DNA of 64,000 nt from Christiangramia crocea (lineage in GTDB: Bacteria > Bacteroidota > Bacteroidia > Flavobacteriales > Flavobacteriaceae). Location: assembly GCF_022410465.1 (NCBI RefSeq), contig NZ_JAJSON010000008.1, forward strand, positions 1-64,000, read 5' to 3'. This document shows positions 9,184 through 19,965 of the stretch, piece by piece; the stretch's first letter is position 1, and every line of letters begins with the position of its first letter. The notes below the pieces were generated by a model, which worked only from the letters and a program-made list of their open reading frames with translations, ran no database searches and was not told the DNA's origin. The position numbers were made by a program, and so were the translations under genes.

Positions 9184-10629
9184 ATGGAGAAGATAATAGA
9201 CGAGAAAAAACAGGGAAACTCTTTGGTAATGGAGGCTAAGTCAGAGAACAGTCGTAAACTTTTTATAGAAAGTTATGGCTGCCAGATGAATTTTAGCGAT
9301 TCAGAAATAGTAGCTTCCATCCTGTCTAAAGAGGGCTTTAATACCACCCAGAATCTTGAGGAGGCCGATCTGGTTTTGGTGAATACCTGTTCAATTAGAG
9401 AGAAAGCTGAACAGACCGTACGTAAACGTCTGGAAAAATACAATGCTGTTAAAAGAATAAACCCGGGAATGAAAGTAGGTGTGCTTGGCTGTATGGCCGA
9501 GCGACTGAAAAGTAAATTCCTGGAAGAGGAAAAGATCGTGGATCTGGTGGTGGGCCCTGATGCCTATAAAGATCTTCCAAATCTTATCAATGAAGTTGAG
9601 GAAGGTCGTAATGCTGTGAACGTAATTCTTAGTAAGGAAGAGACCTATGGTGATATTTCACCGGTTAGGCTCCAGTCTAATGGAGTTTCGGCATTTGTTT
9701 CCATCACCAGGGGTTGTGACAATATGTGTACTTTTTGCGTGGTGCCTTTTACCCGCGGCCGCGAGCGTAGCCGTGATCCGCAGAGTATAGTTGAGGAAGT
9801 GAACGATCTGGCGGCAAAAGGTTATAAGGAAATAACCCTGCTTGGACAGAATGTGGATAGTTATTTATGGTACGGAGGTGGTTTAAAGAAGGATTTCAAG
9901 AATGCTAGCGAAATTCAGAAAGCTACCGCTACTAATTTTGCCGGACTTTTAAAATTTGTAGCCGAAGCTCAGCCAAAAATGCGAATCCGGTTCTCTACTT
10001 CCAATCCGCAGGATATGACCTTGGATGTGATAGAAGTGATGGCCAATTACAGGAATATCTGTAATTATATCCATCTTCCGGTGCAGAGCGGAAGCGATCG
10101 TATCCTGAAAAAGATGAATCGTCTTCATACCAGAGAGGAGTATTTCACCCTTATTGATAATATCAGGAAACTAATTCCTGATTGCGGAATCTCCCATGAT
10201 ATCATTACCGGTTTCCCGACCGAAACTGAGGAAGATCATCAGGATACTCTTTCTTTGATGGAATATGTGAAGTATGATTTCGGATTTATGTTTGCTTATT
10301 CCGAAAGACCAGGCACTATGGCAGAGCGTAAATTCGAAGACGATGTTCCGGAAGAAATCAAAAAAAGAAGACTGACTGAAATTGTGAATCTTCAGCAAGA
10401 ACATAGCAGACACAATACTCAAAAATTCATCGGGAAGACAGTTGAGGTTTTAATCGAAAAGGAATCTAAGAAATCTGATGCTCACTGGAGCGGAAGGAAT
10501 TCTCAGAATACTGTAGTGGTATTTCCTAAAGAGAATTACCAGGTAGGTGATTTTGTAAATGTAAAAATCAATGACTGTACCAGTGCTACCTTGATAGGAG
10601 AGGCAGTGGGATATAGTAAAAACAACTAA
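9184..10629 (+). CDS. miaB: tRNA-2-methylthio-N6-dimethylallyladenosine synthase MiaB
   Basis: Radical SAM methylthiotransferase that modifies A37 of tRNAs reading UNN codons. Domains in order: an N-terminal UPF0004 domain with cluster-binding cysteines in [14 protein letters not shown] and LGCMAE; a radical SAM core with [17 protein letters not shown] (Cys-x3-Cys-x2-Cys); and a C-terminal TRAM domain from about residue 405. The first 25 residues are poorly conserved, and ATG 9232 ([12 protein letters not shown]) is an alternative start. It heads a block with a sigma-54-type activator and lptE, an order I have met in other Flavobacteriia. Confidence 0.96.
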   Translation: MEKIIDEKKQGNSLVMEAKSENSRKLFIESYGCQMNFSDSEIVASILSKEGFNTTQNLEEADLVLVNTCSIREKAEQTVRKRLEKYNAVKRINPGMKVGVLGCMAERLKSKFLEEEKIVDLVVGPDAYKDLPNLINEVEEGRNAVNVILSKEETYGDISPVRLQSNGVSAFVSITRGCDNMCTFCVVPFTRGRERSRDPQSIVEEVNDLAAKGYKEITLLGQNVDSYLWYGGGLKKDFKNASEIQKATATNFAGLLKFVAEAQPKMRIRFSTSNPQDMTLDVIEVMANYRNICNYIHLPVQSGSDRILKKMNRLHTREEYFTLIDNIRKLIPDCGISHDIITGFPTETEEDHQDTLSLMEYVKYDFGFMFAYSERPGTMAERKFEDDVPEEIKKRRLTEIVNLQQEHSRHNTQKFIGKTVEVLIEKESKKSDAHWSGRNSQNTVVVFPKENYQVGDFVNVKINDCTSATLIGEAVGYSKNN

Positions 10630-10700
10630 AAAAAGGTTAGGGTATATAGTTGTTAGTTTAAAAAACTTATTACTATTTACTGCATACTGAATACTTGGAA

Positions 10701-11963
10701 ATGGAATCAGTTCAGGCAATAAAACAAAGATTTGGGATCATAGGGGACGATCCTAAACTGAATCGCGCTGTTGAAAAGGCGATCCAGGTGGCTCCTACAG
10801 ATATCTCTGTACTCGTGACAGGGGAAAGCGGGGTTGGAAAGGAAAGTATTCCCAAGATCATCCATGCGCTTTCACATAGAAAACATGGGAAATATATAGC
10901 TGTTAACTGTGGGGCGATCCCTGAAGGTACTATAGACAGCGAATTGTTCGGGCATGAAAAAGGTGCCTTTACCGGGGCTACTCAAACCCGTAGCGGTTAT
11001 TTTGAAGTGGCCGATGGCGGTACAATCTTTCTTGATGAGGTAGGTGAATTGCCTTTGCCAACACAGGTAAGGCTGCTTCGTGTGCTGGAGAACGGAGAAT
11101 TCATAAAGGTAGGTTCTTCCAAGGTGCAGAAGACGAATGTGAGGATTGTTGCAGCTACGAATATTAACATGTTTGAATCCATTAAAAAGGAAAAATTCCG
11201 TGAAGATCTTTATTATCGTTTGAGTACGGTAGAGATTAATCTTCCACCCTTGCGCGAGAGAAAGGATGATATTCATCTGTTATTCAGAAAATTTGCTTCC
11301 GATTTCGGACTTAAATATAAGATGCCAACCATCAAGCTCGAGGATGAGGCAGTAGAGCTTTTGAAGAAATATCGCTGGGGTGGAAATATACGTCAGCTTA
11401 GGAATATCGCCGAACAGATCTCAGTTCTTGAACAGAAGAGAAGCATCAATGCAGAAGAGTTAAGACATTATCTTCCAGATGTGGGAAGCAATCTTCCGGC
11501 GGTAATTTCAGATAAGAAGAAGGAAGGTGATTTCAGCAACGAAAGAGAGATCCTTTATAAAGTGCTTTTCGACATGAAGAACGACCTGAACGATCTGAAA
11601 AAACTCACCTTAAAGCTGATGCAGGAAGGTGATACCAAACAGGTGCAGGACGAGAATGAGGGTCTTATACAGAAGATCTATGGGAACAGTGGTGGAGATA
11701 TAGATGAAGCTGATATTGATGAAGATAAGCTGGAAGTGCTTCAGATCCCTCAGCAGAATGCTAACCAAAAACAGGAGGAAAAGGATAAGTATTACTTTGC
11801 CGAAGAGATAGAGGAAGAGGAGACGCTTTCTTTACAGGATAAAGAACTGGAACTGATCAAAAAATCCCTTGAAAGGCATGGCGGGAAACGAAAGGCCGCT
11901 GCGGAAGAACTTGGTATTAGTGAGAGAACCCTTTACCGAAAGATCAAACAATATAATTTGTAG
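10701..11963 (+). CDS. Sigma-54 interaction AAA+ transcriptional activator, no receiver domain
   Basis: Enhancer-binding-type activator of sigma-54 RNA polymerase. The AAA+ domain starts almost at the N-terminus: Walker A TGESGVGKE, the sigma-54 contact loop ELFGHEKGAFTGA, Walker B GGTIFLDEVGELP, and the arginine-finger region YYRLSTVEINLPPLRERKDDI. A long acidic linker (about residues 265-375) separates it from a C-terminal Fis-type HTH (GGKRKAAAEELGISERTLYRKI). No response-regulator receiver or GAF sensor precedes the AAA+ domain, so activity is probably controlled by level or by a partner. ATG 10701 is preferred to TTG 10695. Confidence 0.9.
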   Translation: MESVQAIKQRFGIIGDDPKLNRAVEKAIQVAPTDISVLVTGESGVGKESIPKIIHALSHRKHGKYIAVNCGAIPEGTIDSELFGHEKGAFTGATQTRSGYFEVADGGTIFLDEVGELPLPTQVRLLRVLENGEFIKVGSSKVQKTNVRIVAATNINMFESIKKEKFREDLYYRLSTVEINLPPLRERKDDIHLLFRKFASDFGLKYKMPTIKLEDEAVELLKKYRWGGNIRQLRNIAEQISVLEQKRSINAEELRHYLPDVGSNLPAVISDKKKEGDFSNEREILYKVLFDMKNDLNDLKKLTLKLMQEGDTKQVQDENEGLIQKIYGNSGGDIDEADIDEDKLEVLQIPQQNANQKQEEKDKYYFAEEIEEEETLSLQDKELELIKKSLERHGGKRKAAAEELGISERTLYRKIKQYNL

Positions 11964-12051
11964 CATCAGGTTTTAAGTCTAAAGCAAAAAGCTTTATTTA
12001 GTGTTGCTAAAAAAGCTTACAGCCTTAAACTTTAAGCTTTAACTTTCAAAA

Positions 12052-12558
12052 ATGATTAAAAGAACACTCTTTATATTCTGTTCAGTTTTATTGTTCACTT
12101 TCCAGTCCTGCGGAATTTATTCCTTTACCGGTGCTGATACCGGGGAGGCGGAAACCTTTCAGGTGAACTTCTTTCAGAATAATGCCGATCTCGTGGAGCC
12201 GGGGATAGACCGGGCTTTTACCATTTCATTGCAGGATCTTATTCAGAATCAGACCAGTCTGAGCCTGGTGAACAATAATGGAGACCTGATATTTGAAGGC
12301 GAAATCACCGAATATTATATTTCCCCCATGTCAGCCACGGCCCAAAATACCGCCGCTCAAAACAGGCTTACTGTTACGGTGAATGTTCGTTATTACAATA
12401 CCCTGGAGCCGGAAAAGGATTTTGAGAACCGTTTTTCTTTCTTTTATGATTATCCGGCCGCAACCCAGCTGGTAGGATCGAACCTGGAAACTGCCCTGGA
12501 TGAGATCTACACCCGTTTGACCCAGGATATATTCAACGCAGCTTTAACCGACTGGTAA
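12052..12558 (+). CDS. lptE: LPS-assembly lipoprotein LptE
   Basis: Outer-membrane lipoprotein that plugs LptD during LPS export. It has a signal peptide with lipobox FQSC, then GIYSFTGADTGEAETFQVNFFQNNA, typical of the Bacteroidota LptE family. The 168 residues also contain LIFEGEITEYYISP and a beta-rich core. Its TAA stop overlaps the ATG of the next gene (TAATG), which indicates translational coupling. Position after the sigma-54 activator and before secG supports the call. Confidence 0.85.
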   Translation: MIKRTLFIFCSVLLFTFQSCGIYSFTGADTGEAETFQVNFFQNNADLVEPGIDRAFTISLQDLIQNQTSLSLVNNNGDLIFEGEITEYYISPMSATAQNTAAQNRLTVTVNVRYYNTLEPEKDFENRFSFFYDYPAATQLVGSNLETALDEIYTRLTQDIFNAALTDW

Positions 12559-13445
12559 TGGATGTAAAAGCTCTCACATATTTACTGGAAAATCCGGGGG
12601 AGATCACCGCGGAGCAAACCCGTGAGATCGAAAAAATTCTTGAAAAAGCACCATATTTTCAGGCTGCCCGGGCGATAAGATTAAAAGGGCTTAAAGAACA
12701 TCAGGAATTCAGTTATAATTCAGCTCTAAAAAAGACGGCAGCCTATACCACAGATAGGAGTATACTTTTTGATTTTATCACTTCCGAAGAATTCCATCAG
12801 AACCAGATCGCCAGGCAAATCCGGGAGCAGGAAGAACGACTGAAGGATATAACCGTCTATGAACCGGAAGAGGTGCATGGCCGGAAGAGCATCGATATTA
12901 ATGAGGCTATCCGGATGAAACAATCTGAGTCTGAAAGGGTGATGGACCCTGCTTTATTTGAAAGAGTTGAAAAACCTGATACTGAGATGCAAGCCGGAGA
13001 GGTGGAAAATGAGGATGCTACTTCAGAAGAGAAACTGGGTATAGGGAAGCCACTGGAGTTCGACCAAAAGGAATCCCATTCCTTTTCTGAGTGGTTGAAG
13101 CTTACCAAAGCACAACCTATAGAGCGGGAAAAAAATGATAGTTCTGATGAAGATACTGATGAGAATCGTTCCCGGAAATTTGAGCTTATCGAGGAATTCA
13201 TCTCTAAGAATCCAAGAATAAAACCCGGTAAAACTGCCGCCAAAGTGAATCTCGCAGAGCAGAGCATGGCTGCGCCTGAATCCTTAATGACAGAGACTTT
13301 AGCGAAGGTTTATCTGGAGCAGAAAAATTATAAAAAGGCCATCCAGGCATATAAAATATTAATTTTGAAAAATCCCGAAAAAAGTGGTTTCTTTGCAGAC
13401 CAAATTCGGGCAATAGAGAAATTACAGGATACTAATAACGAATAA
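12558..13445 (+). CDS. Tetratricopeptide-like hypothetical protein
   Basis: A 295-residue cytosolic protein of unknown function. The N-terminus (LTYLLENPGEITAEQTREI, then EKAPYFQAARAIRLKGLKEH) and the C-terminus (LAKVYLEQKNYKKAIQAYKILILKNPEKSGFFADQI) look like TPR units, separated by about 150 residues of acidic low-complexity sequence. It starts inside the lptE stop codon and is followed 2 bp later by secG, so it belongs to the lptE-secG unit. No catalytic motif is visible. Confidence 0.75.
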   Translation: MDVKALTYLLENPGEITAEQTREIEKILEKAPYFQAARAIRLKGLKEHQEFSYNSALKKTAAYTTDRSILFDFITSEEFHQNQIARQIREQEERLKDITVYEPEEVHGRKSIDINEAIRMKQSESERVMDPALFERVEKPDTEMQAGEVENEDATSEEKLGIGKPLEFDQKESHSFSEWLKLTKAQPIEREKNDSSDEDTDENRSRKFELIEEFISKNPRIKPGKTAAKVNLAEQSMAAPESLMTETLAKVYLEQKNYKKAIQAYKILILKNPEKSGFFADQIRAIEKLQDTNNE

Positions 13446-13447
13446 GA

Positions 13448-13792
13448 ATGAGTACATTCACTATTTTTTTAGCTTTAATAATTATCGTGGCATTTTTGCT
13501 GGTAGTTGTGATAATGGTTCAGAACCCAAAAGGAGGAGGACTTTCTTCTTCTTTCGGAGGTGGTGGTCAGCAATTAGGAGGTGTTAAGAAAACAACCGAT
13601 TTTCTTGACAAAAGTACCTGGACACTTGCTACCTTACTTTTGGTTCTTATCTTACTTTCTAATGTGACCATTATGGATGCTCCGGGAGAAGTCGGGCCTG
13701 ATGTTTTTGAAAGCGATGAACCTGTAGAAACTCAAGTTCCTGCTACACAAACTCCGGCGCAACAACCCATGGAAACTGACAGCGCTCAGTAG
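13448..13792 (+). CDS. secG: Preprotein translocase subunit SecG
   Basis: Small inner-membrane subunit of SecYEG. It has two transmembrane helices (residues 3-24 and about 58-76) joined by the diagnostic loop MVQNPKGGGLSSSFGGGGQQLGG (given in part), and an acidic Pro/Thr-rich cytoplasmic tail typical of Bacteroidota SecG (114 residues in all). It lies 2 bp after the TPR-like gene and is followed by a strong terminator. Confidence 0.93.
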   Translation: MSTFTIFLALIIIVAFLLVVVIMVQNPKGGGLSSSFGGGGQQLGGVKKTTDFLDKSTWTLATLLLVLILLSNVTIMDAPGEVGPDVFESDEPVETQVPATQTPAQQPMETDSAQ

Positions 13793-13816
13793 TTTTAAGA
13801 AAATATTACAATTTAA

Positions 13817-13849
13817 AAATGCCAGCTTATGACAAGCTGGCATTTTTTG
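13817..13849 (+). terminator. Intrinsic terminator after secG
   Basis: A 12-bp perfect stem AAATGCCAGCTT / AAGCTGGCATTT with a 5-nt loop, followed by further T residues. It closes the miaB-to-secG block ahead of groES. Confidence 0.88.
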
Positions 13850-13856
13850 TTGGCTA

Positions 13857-13887
13857 TTGGCAGAAATAAGCCGCTGGCATAATTTTA
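13857..13887 (+). promoter_or_regulatory. Candidate groES-groEL promoter
   Basis: TTG at 13857-13859 and TAATTTTA at 13880-13887 are separated by about 20 nt, a partial match to the Bacteroidota consensus. It is the best candidate between the secG terminator and groES. No CIRCE inverted repeat is visible. Confidence 0.35.
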
Positions 13888-13943
13888 GAAATATCCCTAA
13901 CCGACTTTAAAAATTGATTAACCTAAAATAAAATTTGTAAAAA

Positions 13944-14219
13944 ATGGGACTAAACATTAAACCGCTTTCAGACAGGGTTGTTATTGAACCTGCTGCTGCA
14001 GAGAATAAGACAGCATCTGGTATTATTATTCCTGAGACTGCTAAAGAAAAGCCACAAAAAGGTAAAGTAGTGGCAGTTGGTGCGGGAACAAAAGACCACA
14101 AGATGACCGTTAAGGAAGGCGATATGGTACTATACGGTAAATATGCCGGTACCGAGCTTAAACTTGAAGGTACAGATTATCTTATCATGCGGGAAGATGA
14201 TATACTTGCAATAGTATAA
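13944..14219 (+). CDS. groES: Co-chaperonin GroES
   Basis: Lid of the GroEL chamber. The 91-residue protein has the family blocks [16 protein letters not shown], the mobile loop region [27 protein letters not shown], and [17 protein letters not shown]. It is followed by groEL after 112 bp in which a hairpin TTCCCG / CGGGAA (14237-14257) is present. Confidence 0.97.
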   Translation: MGLNIKPLSDRVVIEPAAAENKTASGIIIPETAKEKPQKGKVVAVGAGTKDHKMTVKEGDMVLYGKYAGTELKLEGTDYLIMREDDILAIV

Positions 14220-14236
14220 GTTTCACCTCAATAATT

Positions 14237-14257
14237 TTCCCGGTATTCTGTCGGGAA
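14237..14257 (+). other. Hairpin between groES and groEL
   Basis: TTCCCG (14237-14242) and CGGGAA (14252-14257) form a 6-bp stem with a 9-nt loop and no T tract, so it is not a standard terminator. It may stabilise or process the groESL message; this is inference. Confidence 0.35.
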
Positions 14258-14301
14258 CAATTCATTAAAAAAATAATTAACCAGATTTTTTCAAAGTTTA
14301 A

Positions 14302-15972
<1,671 letters not shown>

Positions 15973-15992
15973 TTTCAAGCTTACTATAAATC

Positions 15993-16024
15993 AAAACCCG
16001 TTTCCATTGGAAGCGGGTTTTTTT
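15993..16024 (+). terminator. Intrinsic terminator of groESL
   Basis: AACCCGTTTCC and GGAAGCGGGTT pair around an ATT loop with one T/G mismatch, followed by a run of T residues to 16024. It lies 20 bp after groEL, in the gap to the convergent App1-like gene. Confidence 0.85.
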
Positions 16025-16045
16025 AGGAATAATTATTTAAAGAAT

Positions 16046-17176
16046 CTATTCTTTATCTTTTTTGCAATCACTTTCAATCTCTTCAAGGTGTCCCTGGTTG
16101 ATCCATTCCATATCGCAGCAATGTCTGGCTGCGTCCAGGGTATCCTCGATCAAAAACATTTCAACATCATTATCCTTTACCTTTTTAGCAATTTTTTCAA
16201 TCTCTTTATCTCTTTTATCAGGTGAAACATCCCTAATATAAATCGCTTTGATCCTGCCGGGATATTTTTCAACAATCTGGCTGTAAATCTCCGGGTCATG
16301 CTGACCGCTGTCCCCAATACAAATAAAATTTAGATCTGGATAGGTTTCCAGAATATGGCTGATCCTTTCCTGCTTATATTCGTTCTTATTGATAGAGAAT
16401 TTGCCTTTGGTGCCTTTATCTTTAAGTAATAATGGACCTTTAGGTATTTCCTGGTATTCAAAGAAATTTACCAGCAGGTCGAAAAGATTCCATTCGCTTC
16501 CTGAAACGTAAAATAATGCATTTCTGCCACTACCATCTGCTCCTTTCAAAAGGGCCCGTAAAAATGCAGCTATCCCGGGAAAAGGACTCCTTTCTGAGGC
16601 ATCTTTAAGAAGCATTAGACGAAGTTTGGAAATAAAATCGGTGATCTGTGAGACCAGTACGGTGTCGTCTATATCTGAGATAACCCCAAACTCGGCGTCC
16701 TTATCAGGTACAAAAATTCTTGCCCTGGCTTTCATTTCATCATCTTCTGTCTTTGAATCCATTAATTCCAGTGCTACCTCAAAACCATGCTTTTCATAAT
16801 CTATAGGTTCGTCAAATTCGAATTCAAAGTCAAAGAAACCTTCTTTATCTGTCTCTATTTTTAATTCTTTACCGGCATAAGTTGCTTTTACTAGAATGTT
16901 GGGAATTTCATCGGTCTCATAGCGTTTATAGGTGTTTCGAATATGCTTTAGCTTACTAACACCTTCTTCCTTGCTTTTAACCTTTTCCTTTTCCAGAACC
17001 CTGCCTTTAACAAAAATGTATTTCTCATTGCCATAGCCATAATAGGGCATGATTTTTATAGGTTCAATAAGATCCAGATGATCCTTAATACTGTATTTGG
17101 CTTTCGATATTTCGTTTTCTGCTTTTGTAATCGCTTGCAGAAGTCGATCTTTAATTCCTTCGGTCGTACTAATCAT
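16046..17176 (-). CDS. App1-like (DUF2183) phosphatase
   Basis: Predicted phosphatase related to yeast App1 phosphatidate phosphatase, HAD-like fold. The catalytic block FGVISDIDDTVLVSQITDF carries the DxDxT signature; FYVSGSEWNLFDLLVNFFE and ICIGDSGQHDPEIY supply the other expected motifs of the App1 catalytic domain. An N-terminal region of about 160 residues with a beta-sandwich-like stretch (GKELKIETDKEGFFDFEFEF) precedes it. ATG 17176 (MISTTEGIKD) is preferred; GTG 17194 would add six residues. The bacterial substrate is unknown. Confidence 0.85.
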   Translation of the reverse strand: MISTTEGIKDRLLQAITKAENEISKAKYSIKDHLDLIEPIKIMPYYGYGNEKYIFVKGRVLEKEKVKSKEEGVSKLKHIRNTYKRYETDEIPNILVKATYAGKELKIETDKEGFFDFEFEFDEPIDYEKHGFEVALELMDSKTEDDEMKARARIFVPDKDAEFGVISDIDDTVLVSQITDFISKLRLMLLKDASERSPFPGIAAFLRALLKGADGSGRNALFYVSGSEWNLFDLLVNFFEYQEIPKGPLLLKDKGTKGKFSINKNEYKQERISHILETYPDLNFICIGDSGQHDPEIYSQIVEKYPGRIKAIYIRDVSPDKRDKEIEKIAKKVKDNDVEMFLIEDTLDAARHCCDMEWINQGHLEEIESDCKKDKE

Positions 17177-17248
17177 AATTTTTTTCTGATTCACTGTAAG
17201 TGAGGTATTGATTTAAATAATTTGTCAGCAGCCTCTTAAATTCCATTT

Positions 17249-19411
17249 TTATACACTGAAAGTCTTTTTCACGGGCAGGTCCCTCACTCGCTGGCCCGTC
17301 GCGGCATAAATTGCATTAACGATAGCTGCTGAAGTAGCACCCTGGGCAGCCTCGCCTGCGCCTAAAGGCGGTTCGTAAGGCCGATCAATAATCTGTACTT
17401 CCATATGAGGGATATTTGCAATTCGGAAGATTGGGTAGTCTTGCCAATCCAGGCTGGTCACATGGGTTTTGTCAAATTTCACTTCTTCCATCATGGTCCA
17501 GCTTGCAGACTGGATCATACCTCCTTCGGTTTGATTTTTTAGGCCATCAGGATTGATGACCTCCCCTGAATCTATTACGCCCCACATATTTTTGATCCTT
17601 ATCCTCTGGTCTTTTTCCCGGCTTACTTTTACCGCAGCTCCAAAATATGAATCGGTGTTCTTATACCTGGAAAAGGCAAATCCTAATCCTTCATTTCCTG
17701 CCAAATGCAGGTTAGAAGTCATCTCCTTCAATTTATTCAATATATCTATCGCCCGTTGGTCTGTAAGATGATCAAGACGGAATTCAAGAGGATCCTTTCC
17801 TGCCTTTTCCGCCAGCTCATCCATAAAGCTTTCAATGGCAAAAATATTGGCATAGGCTCCAAGACTCCTTAAAGCCGAAACTCTTAAAGGGCCCTCGAAA
17901 AAATGTGCGTCAATTTTTTTATTTTGTATGGTATAGTAAGGCTGTGCATTCCTGTAAGCCCCTCCAAGATAGCCTTGAGAAGGTCCGGTTCTGGTTCCTT
18001 CATAGTAAGAAGTGGGCAGTAGATTTTCCTTTCTTCCCCCAGGACGTGTACTATGGGTGTCAGACCATAACTCGTATTTCCAGTTGTTAATCTTCCCATT
18101 CTTATCAAGGTTCCCTTCCAGCTCCATAAGCATTGCAGAGCCGTAGGGTTCCCAGCCGTGTTCATCACTCCTTGACCATTGCAGCCGAATATGCTTTCCG
18201 GGATTTTCCAGGGCAAGTATAGCGACTTCAGCAGATACATCATCAGCAGCGTTGTGGCCATAGCAGCCGGAGCCCGGTACTCCGGTTACTTGCATTTTGC
18301 CTTCGTTGATATTCAGAAGGTCGGCAACTGCCCCCTGTAATGGATATACTCCCTGACTATGGGTCCAGATCTGGAGTTTGTCCCCGTCAAAGAACCCAAC
18401 AGCACATGAAGGCCCAATAGACCCATGCATAATATAAGGTTTCGAATAAAAAGCCTTGACGGAATTATCCCTGAAGTTCAAATTTCCGGTACTTTCGACA
18501 TTTTCAGATTTTGACGAAATTTCCTTTATATAATCTTTCCAGGCATCAGTTTGAGGTAAGCTGGCAGGGACAGACCATTTACAATCCCTTTCAAGGATTT
18601 CTTTGGCCTTCTGCGCCTGATATTCATCGCCGGCAAGTATCCCGATAAAATTGTTTTTCCTGATAATATTAATGATAGTACTAAGTTTTTCTGCTTTTTC
18701 CGGTTTAAATTCTTCCAATACAGAGTTATATGCCGGAGGTCTTATTACACGGGCATGGATCATATCCGGAAATCTAAGGTCCTGAACATATACAGGTTCA
18801 CCGGTAACCATTTTAAGAATATCTTTCCTGGGAACCGGGGTTCCCACAAGCTGGTATTCAGATTTCCGTTTTAATTTTATTTCTGAAGGGATGGCAGCCT
18901 CTATCTGTTTTCCCTGAAGAACTTCTGGAAAGGAATAAGCTTTGCCATTTTCTTTATTGAGGATCTTGCCTTTTTGAAGAATTAGGGATTGTTTCTGTAA
19001 ATTATATTTTTCTGAAGCAGTTTCAAGGAGTATATCTGCAGCAGTCGCTGCAGCCTTTCTTACATTCATGGCACTTTGGGTGATAGAACGGCTCCCCGCG
19101 GTATATCCTTCATTGGGTGTTGTCTTGGTTTCGGCAAGGTGTACTTCAACTTGGTCTATATCCATATTGAGTTCTTCTGCAGCCACCTGTGCGATCGCGA
19201 TCCGTATTCCCTGTCCCAGTTCCATTTTACCGGTGAAGATGAGTATCCTGCCATCTTCCAGAACCTGGAACCAGTCCTTTACCCTTGGGTCCTGCATAAT
19301 GACTTCTTCAAAACCACAACTTTCATAAGAAAGGACAGTCTCTGGGATCATGCTGAAACCAATGGCAACATAACCGGTGTTTTTAATAAAAGTTCTGCGG
19401 GTGATCTTCAT
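17249..19411 (-). CDS. Molybdopterin-binding subunit of IorB-type aldehyde/isoquinoline oxidoreductase
   Basis: Large subunit of a two-subunit molybdenum hydroxylase. The N-terminus MKITRRTFIKNTGYVAIGF is a twin-arginine signal, so the complex probably acts in the periplasm. Moco-domain landmarks: GRILIFTGKMELGQGI, GVPGSGCYGHNAADDVSAE, LGAYANIFAIESFMDELAE and GAGEAAQGATSAAI, which contains the presumed catalytic Glu. At 720 residues it has the length of the IorB group, which lacks a separate FAD subunit. It overlaps the 2Fe-2S subunit gene by 4 bp. The substrate cannot be assigned from sequence. Confidence 0.88.
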   Translation of the reverse strand: MKITRRTFIKNTGYVAIGFSMIPETVLSYESCGFEEVIMQDPRVKDWFQVLEDGRILIFTGKMELGQGIRIAIAQVAAEELNMDIDQVEVHLAETKTTPNEGYTAGSRSITQSAMNVRKAAATAADILLETASEKYNLQKQSLILQKGKILNKENGKAYSFPEVLQGKQIEAAIPSEIKLKRKSEYQLVGTPVPRKDILKMVTGEPVYVQDLRFPDMIHARVIRPPAYNSVLEEFKPEKAEKLSTIINIIRKNNFIGILAGDEYQAQKAKEILERDCKWSVPASLPQTDAWKDYIKEISSKSENVESTGNLNFRDNSVKAFYSKPYIMHGSIGPSCAVGFFDGDKLQIWTHSQGVYPLQGAVADLLNINEGKMQVTGVPGSGCYGHNAADDVSAEVAILALENPGKHIRLQWSRSDEHGWEPYGSAMLMELEGNLDKNGKINNWKYELWSDTHSTRPGGRKENLLPTSYYEGTRTGPSQGYLGGAYRNAQPYYTIQNKKIDAHFFEGPLRVSALRSLGAYANIFAIESFMDELAEKAGKDPLEFRLDHLTDQRAIDILNKLKEMTSNLHLAGNEGLGFAFSRYKNTDSYFGAAVKVSREKDQRIRIKNMWGVIDSGEVINPDGLKNQTEGGMIQSASWTMMEEVKFDKTHVTSLDWQDYPIFRIANIPHMEVQIIDRPYEPPLGAGEAAQGATSAAIVNAIYAATGQRVRDLPVKKTFSV

Positions 19412-19878
19412 CTTAATCGGCTTTTAGCTGCAGCTTTTTCAACTGCCTTTATAAACCTGCTGTGAGTTCCACACCGGCAGAGTACTCTTTTCAGTCCTTC
19501 ATCAATGGCGGCCCTATCGGGATCGGGATTTTCCTTCAATAATGAAATCGTGGAGATAAGCATTCCGTTAAGGCAGTATCCGCATTGGGCTGCCTGTTCT
19601 TCAAGAAATGCTTCCTGTACAGGATGTAATTTGTCCCTGTTTCCCAGTCCCTTCAGGGTTATGATATCTCTATTCTGAACTACACTTACGGGAATCCTGC
19701 AGCTGGGATAGGCTTTATCGTCCAGCAGGACCATACATGCGCCACATTGTTCATAACCACAGCCGTATTTAGGCCCGTTCAATTCCAGCTGATTTCTAAG
19801 TACGTAAAGCAAAGGGGTTTCCGGATCCGTTTCCAGTTGATACTTTTTAGAATTTACGGTAAGAGATATTTTATCCAT
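19408..19878 (-). CDS. 2Fe-2S subunit of IorA-type molybdenum hydroxylase
   Basis: Small electron-transfer subunit of 156 residues holding two [2Fe-2S] clusters. The N-terminal plant-ferredoxin cluster uses the cysteines in YGCGYEQCGACMVLL plus a later Cys (YPSCR). The C-terminal four-helix cluster uses CGYCLNGM and VLCRCGTH. It lacks its own signal peptide and would be carried by the Tat signal of the large subunit. It is the first gene of the operon and is coupled to the large subunit. No FAD subunit or XdhC-like maturation factor is nearby. Confidence 0.92.
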   Translation of the reverse strand: MDKISLTVNSKKYQLETDPETPLLYVLRNQLELNGPKYGCGYEQCGACMVLLDDKAYPSCRIPVSVVQNRDIITLKGLGNRDKLHPVQEAFLEEQAAQCGYCLNGMLISTISLLKENPDPDRAAIDEGLKRVLCRCGTHSRFIKAVEKAAAKSRLR

Positions 19879-19965
19879 GCTTTCGCTTATTTAGGGATTG
19901 TGCCGGTGATTCCTAAATATAACGAAAATATAAATATCTGAATTTAAGGTTTTTATGGTTTGATG

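Noticed and set aside
10621-10654. Inverted repeat AACAACT...AGTTGTT after miaB as a terminator
   Set aside because: Only a 7-bp AT-rich stem with a 20-nt loop and no T tract.
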